Assembly (NCBI GenBank): GCA_963843285.1
Contig: CAWJJO010000022.1
Coordinates: 143,696 to 207,695 of the forward strand
Length of the DNA: 64,000 bases
Reading direction: 5' to 3'
DNA from: CAZDDB01 sp963843285
Lineage (GTDB): Bacteria > Acidobacteriota > HRBIN11 > JAKEFK01
The notes under the pieces were generated by a model, which saw only the letters and a list, made by a program, of their open reading frames with translations, was not told where the DNA came from and did no database searches. The position numbers and the translations under genes were made by a program. Shown one piece after another: positions 16,670-24,465 of the stretch; positions within the stretch are counted from its first letter, which is position 1; the number at the start of each line of letters is the position of its first letter.

Positions 16670-18316
16670 TCAGATCTTGGTTTTTGCCAGTACTTCCTGA
16701 AACTCCTCCAGAGTCCCTACGCGGTAAGCGCATCCGTTCGGACAGCTTCGCACGCAGTTGGGGCCGGTAGTAGAGGTGTAACACAAGTCACACTTCGTTG
16801 CCAGCAATCTGTCCTGCCCTCGAAGGCCCTCGGGAATCATGTTTTGCGGCCATGTTTGTCCCGTCTTGTGCATCGTGATCGCGTCGAACGGGCAACTGTT
16901 GGCGCAACTTGCACAGCCGATACAGATCTTCTCATCAATGGCAACAACATGCCCGACACCGGTTCGATGAATTGCTCCTGTCGGACAACCGACCAGACAC
17001 ACGGGATCACGACAATGATTGCACGCGCGTGTAATCAGCAAGTTGTCGTACCGGTTCCCCTCACGAATAAACCTCGGCAAACCACCATGGTTCGCCGAGC
17101 AACCGCGGACACAATCATCGCAACGAGTGCATGAGTTCAGATCGATGACAAGAATGCTGTTCCCCTGTACAAGTCCGTCTTCCAGGGCGGTTTGAATAAA
17201 CTCGGAATGATTCAGGTTCTTTTTGCTGAATCCGGATTCCTTGATTCGCGCAACAGTGCTTTCCCACAATTGCTTGGTGAGATCAGGGAAGCTTTTCAGA
17301 ATCCGGTCAAAATCTTCCAGTGAAATCTTGATCAGTTCAGAATACTTTACCGATGTCGCCGTCGTTGTCCATCCATCAATCCCTTCAATCAAATGTTCCG
17401 CTTCACCAAGCGACATTCCTTTGGATAGATAGGACACCGCAATTTGACCTTCTCCCCACTTCTGAGCCAGTTTGACAAAACCGGAACGAACCACATACAA
17501 CGCATCGGCCGGCTCACCCTCTTTTACAAGGACTTCATCGGGCTCCTTGGAAATAAGCTCCACTTTTCTTGCAAGAGCTTCCAAAAAGGGTTCATCGCAA
17601 CGTTGGAAAAGCGGGCTTGCCTTCAACTCGCTCGGTAGAAATCTCTTGCGGTAAATTTTGTTCACGCGCTCCTTCAGGGCGCTGGATCTGCGTCTCATCA
17701 ATCGAAGAGCGGGGACGCGTATCTGTACGACTTCGATATCTGTCAATGCTTTTGCCGTGACCGATTGAGGCCAGCCACTGAGCGCGCCGACTTCACCAAA
17801 AAAATCTCCCGGCGCAAGCTTCAATCCACCGCTGGCCGGAAGATTAAAATCCATCACAGATAAGAATGCAATCGGCTGCCCCGGACCCGGACCGGAAGGC
17901 TTGAGTTGCGTCTTGAATTGAGGAGCTTCCTGGGGCGGTTCCGGGACCGGCGCCTTCTGATCTTTCGAAGGAAGGTCGAACATCTTCGTGCGCCCTTCAA
18001 AAAGCGGGAGTTTGCGCTCTTGCTGCAACTTGCGGAGAAATACTTCTACTTCACCCTGAAGAATATAGAAGGCTACATCAATATAGCTTCCTTCTTCAAA
18101 TAGAATTGCGTCTTTCTTCCAGATCGCGATCGAAACATCCGAGCTTAACTTCTCCAGAAAATTGTCATCGTATTCCTGGAAAATATCGATTTTTTTCAGA
18201 TCCGCAGCAGAAAGTTTTTCGGAGATATCTTTGATTCCGGTATTTGCCCCAAAAGAGCTCCAGCGATCCTTGTATTGTTCCAGGCGCTTCATCTGGGTCG
18301 GGCGTATTTCTGTCAT
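16670..18316 (-). CDS. Double cNMP-binding-fold protein fused to four [4Fe-4S] clusters
   Basis: 548 residues. Two cyclic-nucleotide-binding folds occupy about 42-215 (with a Pro-rich insert at 105-150) and 234-350. In both, the phosphate-binding cassette keeps Gly-Glu (174-175; 304-305) but lacks the usual Arg: 'WPQSVTA' at 182-188 and 'WTTTATS' at 316-322, so cAMP/cGMP binding is doubtful. The C-terminal part is a HybA/NrfC/DmsB-like ferredoxin with sixteen cysteines in four sets: 396/399/402/406, 432/435/440/444, 465/468/471/475 and 509/512/521/525. There is no HTH, so it is not a CRP-type regulator, and no Tat signal, so it is probably cytoplasmic. Its ATG overlaps the upstream stop as ATGA, implying translational coupling. 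Likely role: regulated electron wire between the soluble flavoprotein and the b-type cytochrome. Confidence 0.88.
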   Translation of the reverse strand: MTEIRPTQMKRLEQYKDRWSSFGANTGIKDISEKLSAADLKKIDIFQEYDDNFLEKLSSDVSIAIWKKDAILFEEGSYIDVAFYILQGEVEVFLRKLQQERKLPLFEGRTKMFDLPSKDQKAPVPEPPQEAPQFKTQLKPSGPGPGQPIAFLSVMDFNLPASGGLKLAPGDFFGEVGALSGWPQSVTAKALTDIEVVQIRVPALRLMRRRSSALKERVNKIYRKRFLPSELKASPLFQRCDEPFLEALARKVELISKEPDEVLVKEGEPADALYVVRSGFVKLAQKWGEGQIAVSYLSKGMSLGEAEHLIEGIDGWTTTATSVKYSELIKISLEDFDRILKSFPDLTKQLWESTVARIKESGFSKKNLNHSEFIQTALEDGLVQGNSILVIDLNSCTRCDDCVRGCSANHGGLPRFIREGNRYDNLLITRACNHCRDPVCLVGCPTGAIHRTGVGHVVAIDEKICIGCASCANSCPFDAITMHKTGQTWPQNMIPEGLRGQDRLLATKCDLCYTSTTGPNCVRSCPNGCAYRVGTLEEFQEVLAKTKI

Positions 18317-20868
18317 GGCTTACTCTCGGTTCCTTTGTGAATCAATTCTATCCTCTTTTTAATGATTAAGAGAATCTCGTCCAAAGAGGCGGATTCTTTG
18401 ATTTCTGGGAATGGCGGTAAATCAACAGATCCTGAATCTTGATACATGCCGGATGGGCGCGGATCTGTCGCCTGCGCCGGTTCCTCTTCTTCAGGTTCTT
18501 CTTCTGCGGCAGTCGAAGCTCCTGCGGGAGGAGCTACTTTGGGGATCGCTCCGCGTTTTGCCAGCGCAGCTTCAAATGCAGGTTTGAGCTTGGCCGGGTC
18601 ATTTGCCGCTTTCCAATGTTTGATGCGGTCCATTCCTTTGATGAAGTCGAAGTTTGCGTTTGTCGGATGGCCTGACGCGATCAGTCTTGCATCTGTAATA
18701 TAGTGGCAATCCGTGCAGAGTTTTGCGCGCGTGTCCAGATTGGTCAAATCCCTCATTCCCTGGGTGAATGCCACAGCCTGGAATTTTCCACCTGCATTAT
18801 GAGTCTTGATAAAGTCTCCGCCCGGACCGTGACAGTTTTCGCATCCGACACCATCTGAAGTTGGTTTGCTTTCCTTTCCGGTGACGACAGTTCCGTGACA
18901 GTCCATGCAGATATTCTGGCCATTCTGCATGTCCTTCGTACTAATACCGTAGTTGCCGGCGATCTTGACATTCTTCGGTTTTTCATCCCAGAAAGGTGAT
19001 GCGGATTGATTGTGCTTATCGCCGGACCACCAATCATTTTGCTTTGTGTGACAACTTGCGCAATTGCCGGGGCCAAGAAGTTTGTGACCCGGCGCCGGAA
19101 GAATGTGGCTCTTCTTTTCTCCAACGGTTATACCTTTAGGCGCAGGCGTAGTTCCGCCGCCACTACTGCTACCGCCAGCGCCACCACTGCCTCCGCCGCT
19201 TCCCCCGGACCCTTCGGATTCTTCCGGAATTTCGGGAGCAACAGTGATCGGAGTAACTTTGGGAACAGGTCCCCGCTTGGCGATTTCGGCATCGAACGCC
19301 ACCTTGATTGCCGCGCCGTCATTGGCTGCTTTCCAGTGCTTGATCTCTTCCATCCCTTTCACGTAGTCGAACCCTTCGTTGGACGGATGGCCGGCTGAAA
19401 TCAAACGAGGTTCGGTAACATAGTGACATCCTGTGCACGTTTGGGCGCGCACATCCAGCTTCGCCAATTCGCGCATTCCTTTCTGATACGCTTCCGGATG
19501 AAATTTCCCACCTTCATTATGAACTTTGACAAAATCCGCTGCCGGACCGTGACAATTCTCACAACTGACGCCGTCATCCACATCACGCTTCTCCTTTCCG
19601 CTGACCACAGTCCCATGACACTCCATGCAGAGCCCTTTGCCGGTCTTCATGTCATCTGCGCTGATCCCGTAGAGTCTTGCGATTTTTACTCGTTTCGGAT
19701 CGTCGTTTAAAAACGGTTCGGCCGATTTGAAGTGCTTGTTTTTAGACCACCAGTCATTTTGAGTTCCGTGACAGCCGCAATTACTGGGGCCAATCGTTTT
19801 ATGCGAGGATGGCGGGTGAATCGTCGGTTTGGAGCCTCCGCCACCACCGGCAGCCGCTGTGGAGCCTCCGCCACCTCCACCGGTGGCAGGCGCAGCTTCT
19901 TCTTCTGTAGTAGTAACCAAATCGTCCAGCGCGGCAAGCTTACTGCCGTCTTGAGTCTCTGCAATGGATCTGCCGGCCGCGGCCACCTTATCGGCCGCAT
20001 GAATCAATTCAGCCTGATTATTCGGTTTTACAGCAATTCCCTGTGCAGCATTCAAGATCTGGTCCAGCTCCGGAATGGAGACGACTTTCTTCATTCCCTG
20101 AAGCTCGCTCAAAGCGCTTTTTGCGCGTGTTTGCATCGCCTTTACGAAACGTCCGTCTTCTGTGGCCTTTGCTGCCCCGCGCAGACCGTATTCCAGTTCC
20201 AGTGTCCAGCCGATCAGGTACATGAGGCGTTTGCGTTCCGGTGACGCCTCCGGATTGGATTTCCGGTTCCCATGAATGAAATTGTGCCGTATTTTCGCAG
20301 CGCGTTCTACGAGATCAAAACTGCTTCCACTTGGATGCCCGCCTACATTCACCAGTTTTTCATTTTGAACCGTATGGCAACCGTAGCAATTTCCGGCGAG
20401 AGAATAAAGCTGCTCCGGTACATTCATGCCTGCCGCGATGACGGAAGCGATTCGCTGCTTTCTATGTTCGGGGCTTTCCGTTTTGATGGTCGATCCCGGA
20501 CCAAAATCGTTGTGGATATTGATCCAGTTTGCCGCGGCTCCGTGACACGACTCACAGGAAACACCGGCTGTGGCAGTCAATTTTGTCCCGGCTTGTTTGG
20601 GGGTGAAATGACAGGTCAAACAGAGACTATCTACTTTGATGAGCCGCTCTCCCATTTTCTGAGCGATCCCTTGCGCCATCGGATTCTTGTAAAGCGTATC
20701 CAGGAGCTGGTAGTGTCTGGTCTTTTTCCAGACGTCGTATTCCAGTCTGTGACACGTTCCACAAGTCTCAGGCCCTAATACCTTAGTAGCATCGACCGCG
20801 GACACAAAACGAGGGAGAAAAACAAGTAACAGCCCGATGAGGAAGAGAATGCGATGCTTGTTCAGCAT
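18313..20868 (-). CDS. Three-module multiheme c-type cytochrome (11 CxxCH plus one CxCH)
   Basis: 851 residues from the ATG at 20868, with a signal peptide (1-24). An in-frame ATG at 20886 lies only three bases from the -10 box and upstream of the expected transcript start, so it was rejected. Three tetraheme cytochrome-c554-like modules are separated by Gly/Ser/Pro-rich linkers. Module 1 has heme motifs at 36, 83, 105 and 161, then a helical insert. Module 2 has CGCH at 364-367, then 414, 436 and 478. Module 3 has 603, 654, 676 and 718. Modules 2 and 3 are near-duplicates with a period of about 240 residues. The first site of module 2 has lost one residue and reads CxCH. The C-terminus is acidic. 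A periplasmic or surface electron conduit is likely. It is the first gene of the operon and is ATGA-coupled to the next. Confidence 0.9.
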   Translation of the reverse strand: MLNKHRILFLIGLLLVFLPRFVSAVDATKVLGPETCGTCHRLEYDVWKKTRHYQLLDTLYKNPMAQGIAQKMGERLIKVDSLCLTCHFTPKQAGTKLTATAGVSCESCHGAAANWINIHNDFGPGSTIKTESPEHRKQRIASVIAAGMNVPEQLYSLAGNCYGCHTVQNEKLVNVGGHPSGSSFDLVERAAKIRHNFIHGNRKSNPEASPERKRLMYLIGWTLELEYGLRGAAKATEDGRFVKAMQTRAKSALSELQGMKKVVSIPELDQILNAAQGIAVKPNNQAELIHAADKVAAAGRSIAETQDGSKLAALDDLVTTTEEEAAPATGGGGGGSTAAAGGGGGSKPTIHPPSSHKTIGPSNCGCHGTQNDWWSKNKHFKSAEPFLNDDPKRVKIARLYGISADDMKTGKGLCMECHGTVVSGKEKRDVDDGVSCENCHGPAADFVKVHNEGGKFHPEAYQKGMRELAKLDVRAQTCTGCHYVTEPRLISAGHPSNEGFDYVKGMEEIKHWKAANDGAAIKVAFDAEIAKRGPVPKVTPITVAPEIPEESEGSGGSGGGSGGAGGSSSGGGTTPAPKGITVGEKKSHILPAPGHKLLGPGNCASCHTKQNDWWSGDKHNQSASPFWDEKPKNVKIAGNYGISTKDMQNGQNICMDCHGTVVTGKESKPTSDGVGCENCHGPGGDFIKTHNAGGKFQAVAFTQGMRDLTNLDTRAKLCTDCHYITDARLIASGHPTNANFDFIKGMDRIKHWKAANDPAKLKPAFEAALAKRGAIPKVAPPAGASTAAEEEPEEEEPAQATDPRPSGMYQDSGSVDLPPFPEIKESASLDEILLIIKKRIELIHKGTESKP

Positions 20869-20889
20869 GATTGTTCTTGGGACCATTCC

Positions 20890-20917
20890 ATTGTAGCAGT
20901 AAGGTTTCCGGAGTCAA
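20890..20917 (-). promoter_or_regulatory. Sigma-70-type promoter of the six-gene electron-transfer operon
   Basis: Read on the minus strand: TTGACT (20917-20912), a 16-base spacer and TACAAT (20895-20890). Transcription would start near 20883, giving a leader of about 15 bases before the ATG at 20868. Its -35 lies four bases from the -35 of the divergent promoter at 20922-20949. Confidence 0.7.
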
Positions 20918-20921
20918 AGCA

Positions 20922-20949
20922 TTGCGTTCACAAAAAAGAAGTTGTATAA
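20922..20949 (+). promoter_or_regulatory. Divergent sigma-70-type promoter of the cytochrome-porin pair
   Basis: TTGCGT (20922-20927), a 16-base spacer and TATAAA (20944-20949), about 30 bases before the ATG at 20987. It sits back to back with the minus-strand promoter, with only four bases between the two -35 boxes. RNA polymerase could hardly occupy both at once, or one regulator could set both. Confidence 0.65.
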
Positions 20950-20986
20950 AAGAAACGTTGTTTAACCTGCAAGAGAGGTGGGGTCT

Positions 20987-22735
20987 ATGAAAGCAACTCA
21001 TTTCACGCTGATCTGTCTTGTTTCGCTACTCACCGCAGTTTCCGTTTTTGCGGCAGAGCAAACACCGGCACCAACCGAAGGGGAGCAGGCGCACGCCGCA
21101 GTTTTTAAGGCGAATCAGTTTCCCAGCGCTTCCGAATGCGCTCCGTGCCACGCTACGATCTATGATGAATGGCGCTACTCCAATCATGCGTATGCGTCCA
21201 TATCTCCGATGTTTAACAAGTTTGAACAGATCATCAATGAACTTGCTTCGGGCACGGTTGGATTCTTTTGCATGCGCTGTCATTCCGGCGTCGGTACGGC
21301 CGTCCGCGAGCCCCGCGAGATGCCTACGTGGCAAAGGTCCCAGGTTTCCAGAGAAGGAGTTACCTGTGTTACTTGTCACCGTGTAGACCGGGATTACGCG
21401 AAAGTCAACGGCGCCCGCCACCTGATCCCCGGCGATATATATAGTGAGCCGATGTGGGGTCCACTGGAGCCAGGTGGAGTAGACGAAGTTGTAAAGAACA
21501 AGGACACATACAAAGCAGCGACATCACCGGAAGAAGTCGGCATCCCCATTCATAAATCCGGAGTCAAGATGGCACAGATGTCAGAATCAGAATTTTGCGT
21601 CGGCTGTCATCAGGTTGCTGTCACTCCCATGATCAAGCTTGAGACCGTTTGGGACGAGTACCGCGCCTCTCCCGCGCACAAGAGAGGGGTTAGCTGTCAG
21701 CAATGTCATATGAGCACGATCCCCGGAAAGAACAGCGGCTACGCGAAGGGTCCCACGGCCGTGATCAGTGGAAAGGAAATCAATCCGGGAGCCGAACACC
21801 ACAACCATGCAATGATCGGGCCGGGATATCCGATTTCACATCCGGGGATTTTTCCTCACAATCCCGATGCTGAAAAGTGGTCGGTGGAAACGTGGATGAA
21901 ATTTGATTATCGTGCCGGCTGGGGTACTGATCAGTTTGAAGAAAAAGTGGCTAACGGCGGGATCCAGCCGAAGTTTCCACCAGAATGGTCGATTGCCGAC
22001 GACCGCGTTCAGGCGCGTCTCGTAGTGGAGTCGAACATGAAGAAGCTGCAAGAAAAGAGCGACCTGCGCGCAGTATTGATGGAAGGAAGCTCCAGGTTGG
22101 ATGGTCCCTTCATCAAAGGCACGCCGCGCCCCGGAAAAGGTCTGAAATTTTCGTATAAGATCACGAACCTGAATGATGGGCATAATATGCCTTCCGGCTC
22201 CCTGGGCGCGCAGCCTGAGATCTGGTTGAATATTGCATTGACTGATCCGGATGGAAAACGCGTCTGGGAAACAGGGTATGTGGATTCGAACGGAGATTTT
22301 GCTGACAACCATTCGCTTGATGTTCGCGCGGGCAAACTAAAGGCGGATCAACAACTGGTCAATTTGCAAAGCAAGTTCCTGACAACCAACATAAAAGGAA
22401 CGGATCGCGAAATGTATTTGCCGGTTCCGTTTGATCCTGACCAGATCCCATTTATCCGTCCCGGTGGAGTTCCTGTGAGTAATTTGAACCATCCGCCCTT
22501 TATCCGGATGGAGAAACGAAGTATTCCTCCTCTCGGCCACCGCACTGCAGGTTTTTCGGTGCCCGGATCAGCGATCACTAAGCCTGGAAAATACAAACTT
22601 TCCGCACGGTTGAGAAGCCGCGCGGAACCGATCTACTTCATGCGGTTCTGTAGGTCGACTGTGGACATGGAACAAGCCATGAATGAATGGATGCTCGATA
22701 TCCATCCGTACACGGTTGAGTTCGAAGTGAAGTAG
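20987..22735 (+). CDS. Exported pentaheme c-type cytochrome with C-terminal beta domain
   Basis: 582 residues. The ATG at 20987 follows AGAGGTG by six bases; an upstream in-frame GTG at 20978 lies inside that ribosome-binding site. Signal peptide about 1-22. Five CxxCH motifs are at 51-55, 95-99, 127-131, 204-208 and 237-241, with the spacing of cytochrome c554-type proteins, plus a His-rich stretch (about 264-285: 'GAEHHNHAMIGPGYPISH'). The rest (about 340-582) carries no heme and looks like a beta-sandwich. The gene is divergent from the large cytochrome operon and ends ten bases before an outer-membrane barrel gene. Cytochrome plus barrel is the arrangement of porin-cytochrome conduits that carry electrons across outer membranes. 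That function is inferred; an oxidoreductase role cannot be excluded. Confidence 0.88.
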   Translation: MKATHFTLICLVSLLTAVSVFAAEQTPAPTEGEQAHAAVFKANQFPSASECAPCHATIYDEWRYSNHAYASISPMFNKFEQIINELASGTVGFFCMRCHSGVGTAVREPREMPTWQRSQVSREGVTCVTCHRVDRDYAKVNGARHLIPGDIYSEPMWGPLEPGGVDEVVKNKDTYKAATSPEEVGIPIHKSGVKMAQMSESEFCVGCHQVAVTPMIKLETVWDEYRASPAHKRGVSCQQCHMSTIPGKNSGYAKGPTAVISGKEINPGAEHHNHAMIGPGYPISHPGIFPHNPDAEKWSVETWMKFDYRAGWGTDQFEEKVANGGIQPKFPPEWSIADDRVQARLVVESNMKKLQEKSDLRAVLMEGSSRLDGPFIKGTPRPGKGLKFSYKITNLNDGHNMPSGSLGAQPEIWLNIALTDPDGKRVWETGYVDSNGDFADNHSLDVRAGKLKADQQLVNLQSKFLTTNIKGTDREMYLPVPFDPDQIPFIRPGGVPVSNLNHPPFIRMEKRSIPPLGHRTAGFSVPGSAITKPGKYKLSARLRSRAEPIYFMRFCRSTVDMEQAMNEWMLDIHPYTVEFEVK

Positions 22736-22744
22736 GGAGGTGAA

Positions 22745-24289
22745 ATGATGGAACGAATGATGAAATTGCTGGTGCTAGTCGGAATCCTCTTTACCTTATC
22801 GGCCGTTTTCGTTCTGCCTGTCGCAGCATCAGACGAAGACAAGAAGCCGCCGGAAGCCTCTCCGGGCGTTGAAATCGTTACCCACGATAAGGGTCTGTTT
22901 GGCCCGGACCCGTCGTATGCGGAAAAGCCATATGATCCCGAGGCGCAACTGGTCATTTACGGCGGAAAGTCGAAGGTAAAAACCGCCCGTCCTTTGTTGG
23001 AGTTGGGACGCCGGCTGTACTGGGATGGTCCGATCCGTGAACCGGGAACTGTCATGGGACAAAAGAATCCGAATGATTTCTGGTTCTACATATTTGGCGA
23101 TTGGCGTACCGCAGTTGGCTACAACAACAAAGCCAATAATGGGTTGGAGTTCGGAAGGCTTGCAACGAGGGTCACGCTTGATGCAGATTTGAAACTGACT
23201 GCATCGGAACGAATCCATGCCGCTATTACGCCTTTGGATAAGGATGGGAGATTTACCAGGGTAGACTTTGGCGGTGACGTGCAGGATTCTGATATTGAAT
23301 GGGAAGACGATGCCGTGCTGGACACTCTCTATTTTGAAGGGGATTTTGGTCCGATCTTTGCCGGTTTTTCTGGCCACGACAACGCGCTCGACCTTCCGTT
23401 TTCATTCGGACTCGTCCCGATGTTTACTCAGAATGGAGTCTGGACGGAAGATGCAGTCACTGGATTCATGATCACACCGATTTCCGCCAAGAATAGCCCC
23501 AAGCTGAATATCAGCAACTACGATGTAACCATCTTTGCAGCGTTTGATCGGATCAGCACTGCTGCTTTTAACAACGTGAGGTTTCATCGGAGTTCCGAAG
23601 ATACAACCAAGATGTACGGCGCTTTTGGTTTTGCAGAAGCGAACCGGGGTTACTGGGAGTGGGGTTATGGCTACCTGGATTCCGATTTTGACGGCGGCGA
23701 TTACAGCAACGTCACCATCGCTCACACCCGCCGGATTCGTCACAAATTGTCAAACAGCGTTCGTTTCATCGGAAACTTTGGTCAGAAGGGGATTGTGAAC
23801 CCCATCACACTGGAACGGGAAAAGACGGCAAACGGTGTGTTGTTGCTGATTGAAAACTCTTTAATCACGAGCAAACCTTCTACCCTTGTTCCCTACTTCA
23901 ATATCTTTGCCGGATTCGATCATCCGCAGGCGCTGGTTCGCGCCGCGGGCGCGGGTGGCGTACTGAAGAATACGGGATTGAACTTTGAAGGTGAGGCGAT
24001 TACGGCTCTTGCGAATTTGGATCCCAACGCCAATAACACAGCAGGAGCAGCAGTTGGTGTGGAATACCTGTTTAATCTCGATCAACAGCTTGTGATTGAA
24101 GGCGCATTTGTGATTCCGCATGGTGACGAAAAGGATCGAACTGTCAAAGAGAACCAGTTTGGATTGGACGTCAGATATCAAATTCCCGTCACCAATGCAT
24201 GGATCTTCCGTTTTGACATCTTCAAGGCGTTCTTGAAGGATCAGAATGATACTGCGGGAGCCCGTGTAGAAATTCGCCGCAAGTTTTAA
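22745..24289 (+). CDS. Outer-membrane beta-barrel (porin-like) protein
   Basis: 514 residues with a signal peptide (about 1-28), then alternating hydrophobic/polar strands typical of a beta-barrel. It ends in '-RVEIRRKF', with the terminal Phe recognised by the Bam machinery. Residues about 30-100 form an acidic, Pro-rich N-terminal region that may sit in the periplasm and touch the cytochrome. GGAGG (22736-22740) precedes the ATG; the next codon is also ATG (22748) and is the better spaced of the two. It is tightly linked to the pentaheme cytochrome just upstream, hence the proposal of a porin-cytochrome conduit. No match to named MtrB/PioB-type barrels could be claimed, and their N-terminal CxxC was not seen. 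Confidence 0.8.
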   Translation: MMERMMKLLVLVGILFTLSAVFVLPVAASDEDKKPPEASPGVEIVTHDKGLFGPDPSYAEKPYDPEAQLVIYGGKSKVKTARPLLELGRRLYWDGPIREPGTVMGQKNPNDFWFYIFGDWRTAVGYNNKANNGLEFGRLATRVTLDADLKLTASERIHAAITPLDKDGRFTRVDFGGDVQDSDIEWEDDAVLDTLYFEGDFGPIFAGFSGHDNALDLPFSFGLVPMFTQNGVWTEDAVTGFMITPISAKNSPKLNISNYDVTIFAAFDRISTAAFNNVRFHRSSEDTTKMYGAFGFAEANRGYWEWGYGYLDSDFDGGDYSNVTIAHTRRIRHKLSNSVRFIGNFGQKGIVNPITLEREKTANGVLLLIENSLITSKPSTLVPYFNIFAGFDHPQALVRAAGAGGVLKNTGLNFEGEAITALANLDPNANNTAGAAVGVEYLFNLDQQLVIEGAFVIPHGDEKDRTVKENQFGLDVRYQIPVTNAWIFRFDIFKAFLKDQNDTAGARVEIRRKF

Positions 24290-24311
24290 GCAATCTCTAT
24301 CAAGTCTGGAA

Positions 24312-24378
24312 CGGCGGGCCTCCGTGGCCCGCCGCAACCACCCATCCCGTTTGGAGTCTGCGGGCCTCCGTGCCCGCA
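24312..24378. repeat. Two GC-rich palindromes between the barrel and DNA ligase genes
   Basis: A 9-bp stem (24312-24320 with 24326-24334, loop TCCGT) is followed by a 7-bp stem (24359-24365 with 24372-24378, loop CTCCGT). Both belong to the family also seen at 3296, 57915 and 59747. They lie downstream of the barrel gene (stop 24289) and may serve as transcript ends. Nothing else was seen in the 176-base gap. Confidence 0.65.
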
Positions 24379-24465
24379 ACAGGTGCTTGGCCGCACGAAA
24401 TAGCGGGGCAGGGACGCCACGCCACTCCAGCTGGATTTTTTAATCGCTGCCGTTAAACTTGTCTC

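Noticed and set aside
16670..18316. CRP/FNR-type transcription regulator
   Set aside because: The cNMP folds are there, but the C-terminus is a four-cluster ferredoxin and no helix-turn-helix is present.
19006..19398. Plus-strand ORFs within the large cytochrome gene
   Set aside because: These are shadows of the Gly/Ser-rich linker and heme modules on the minus strand.
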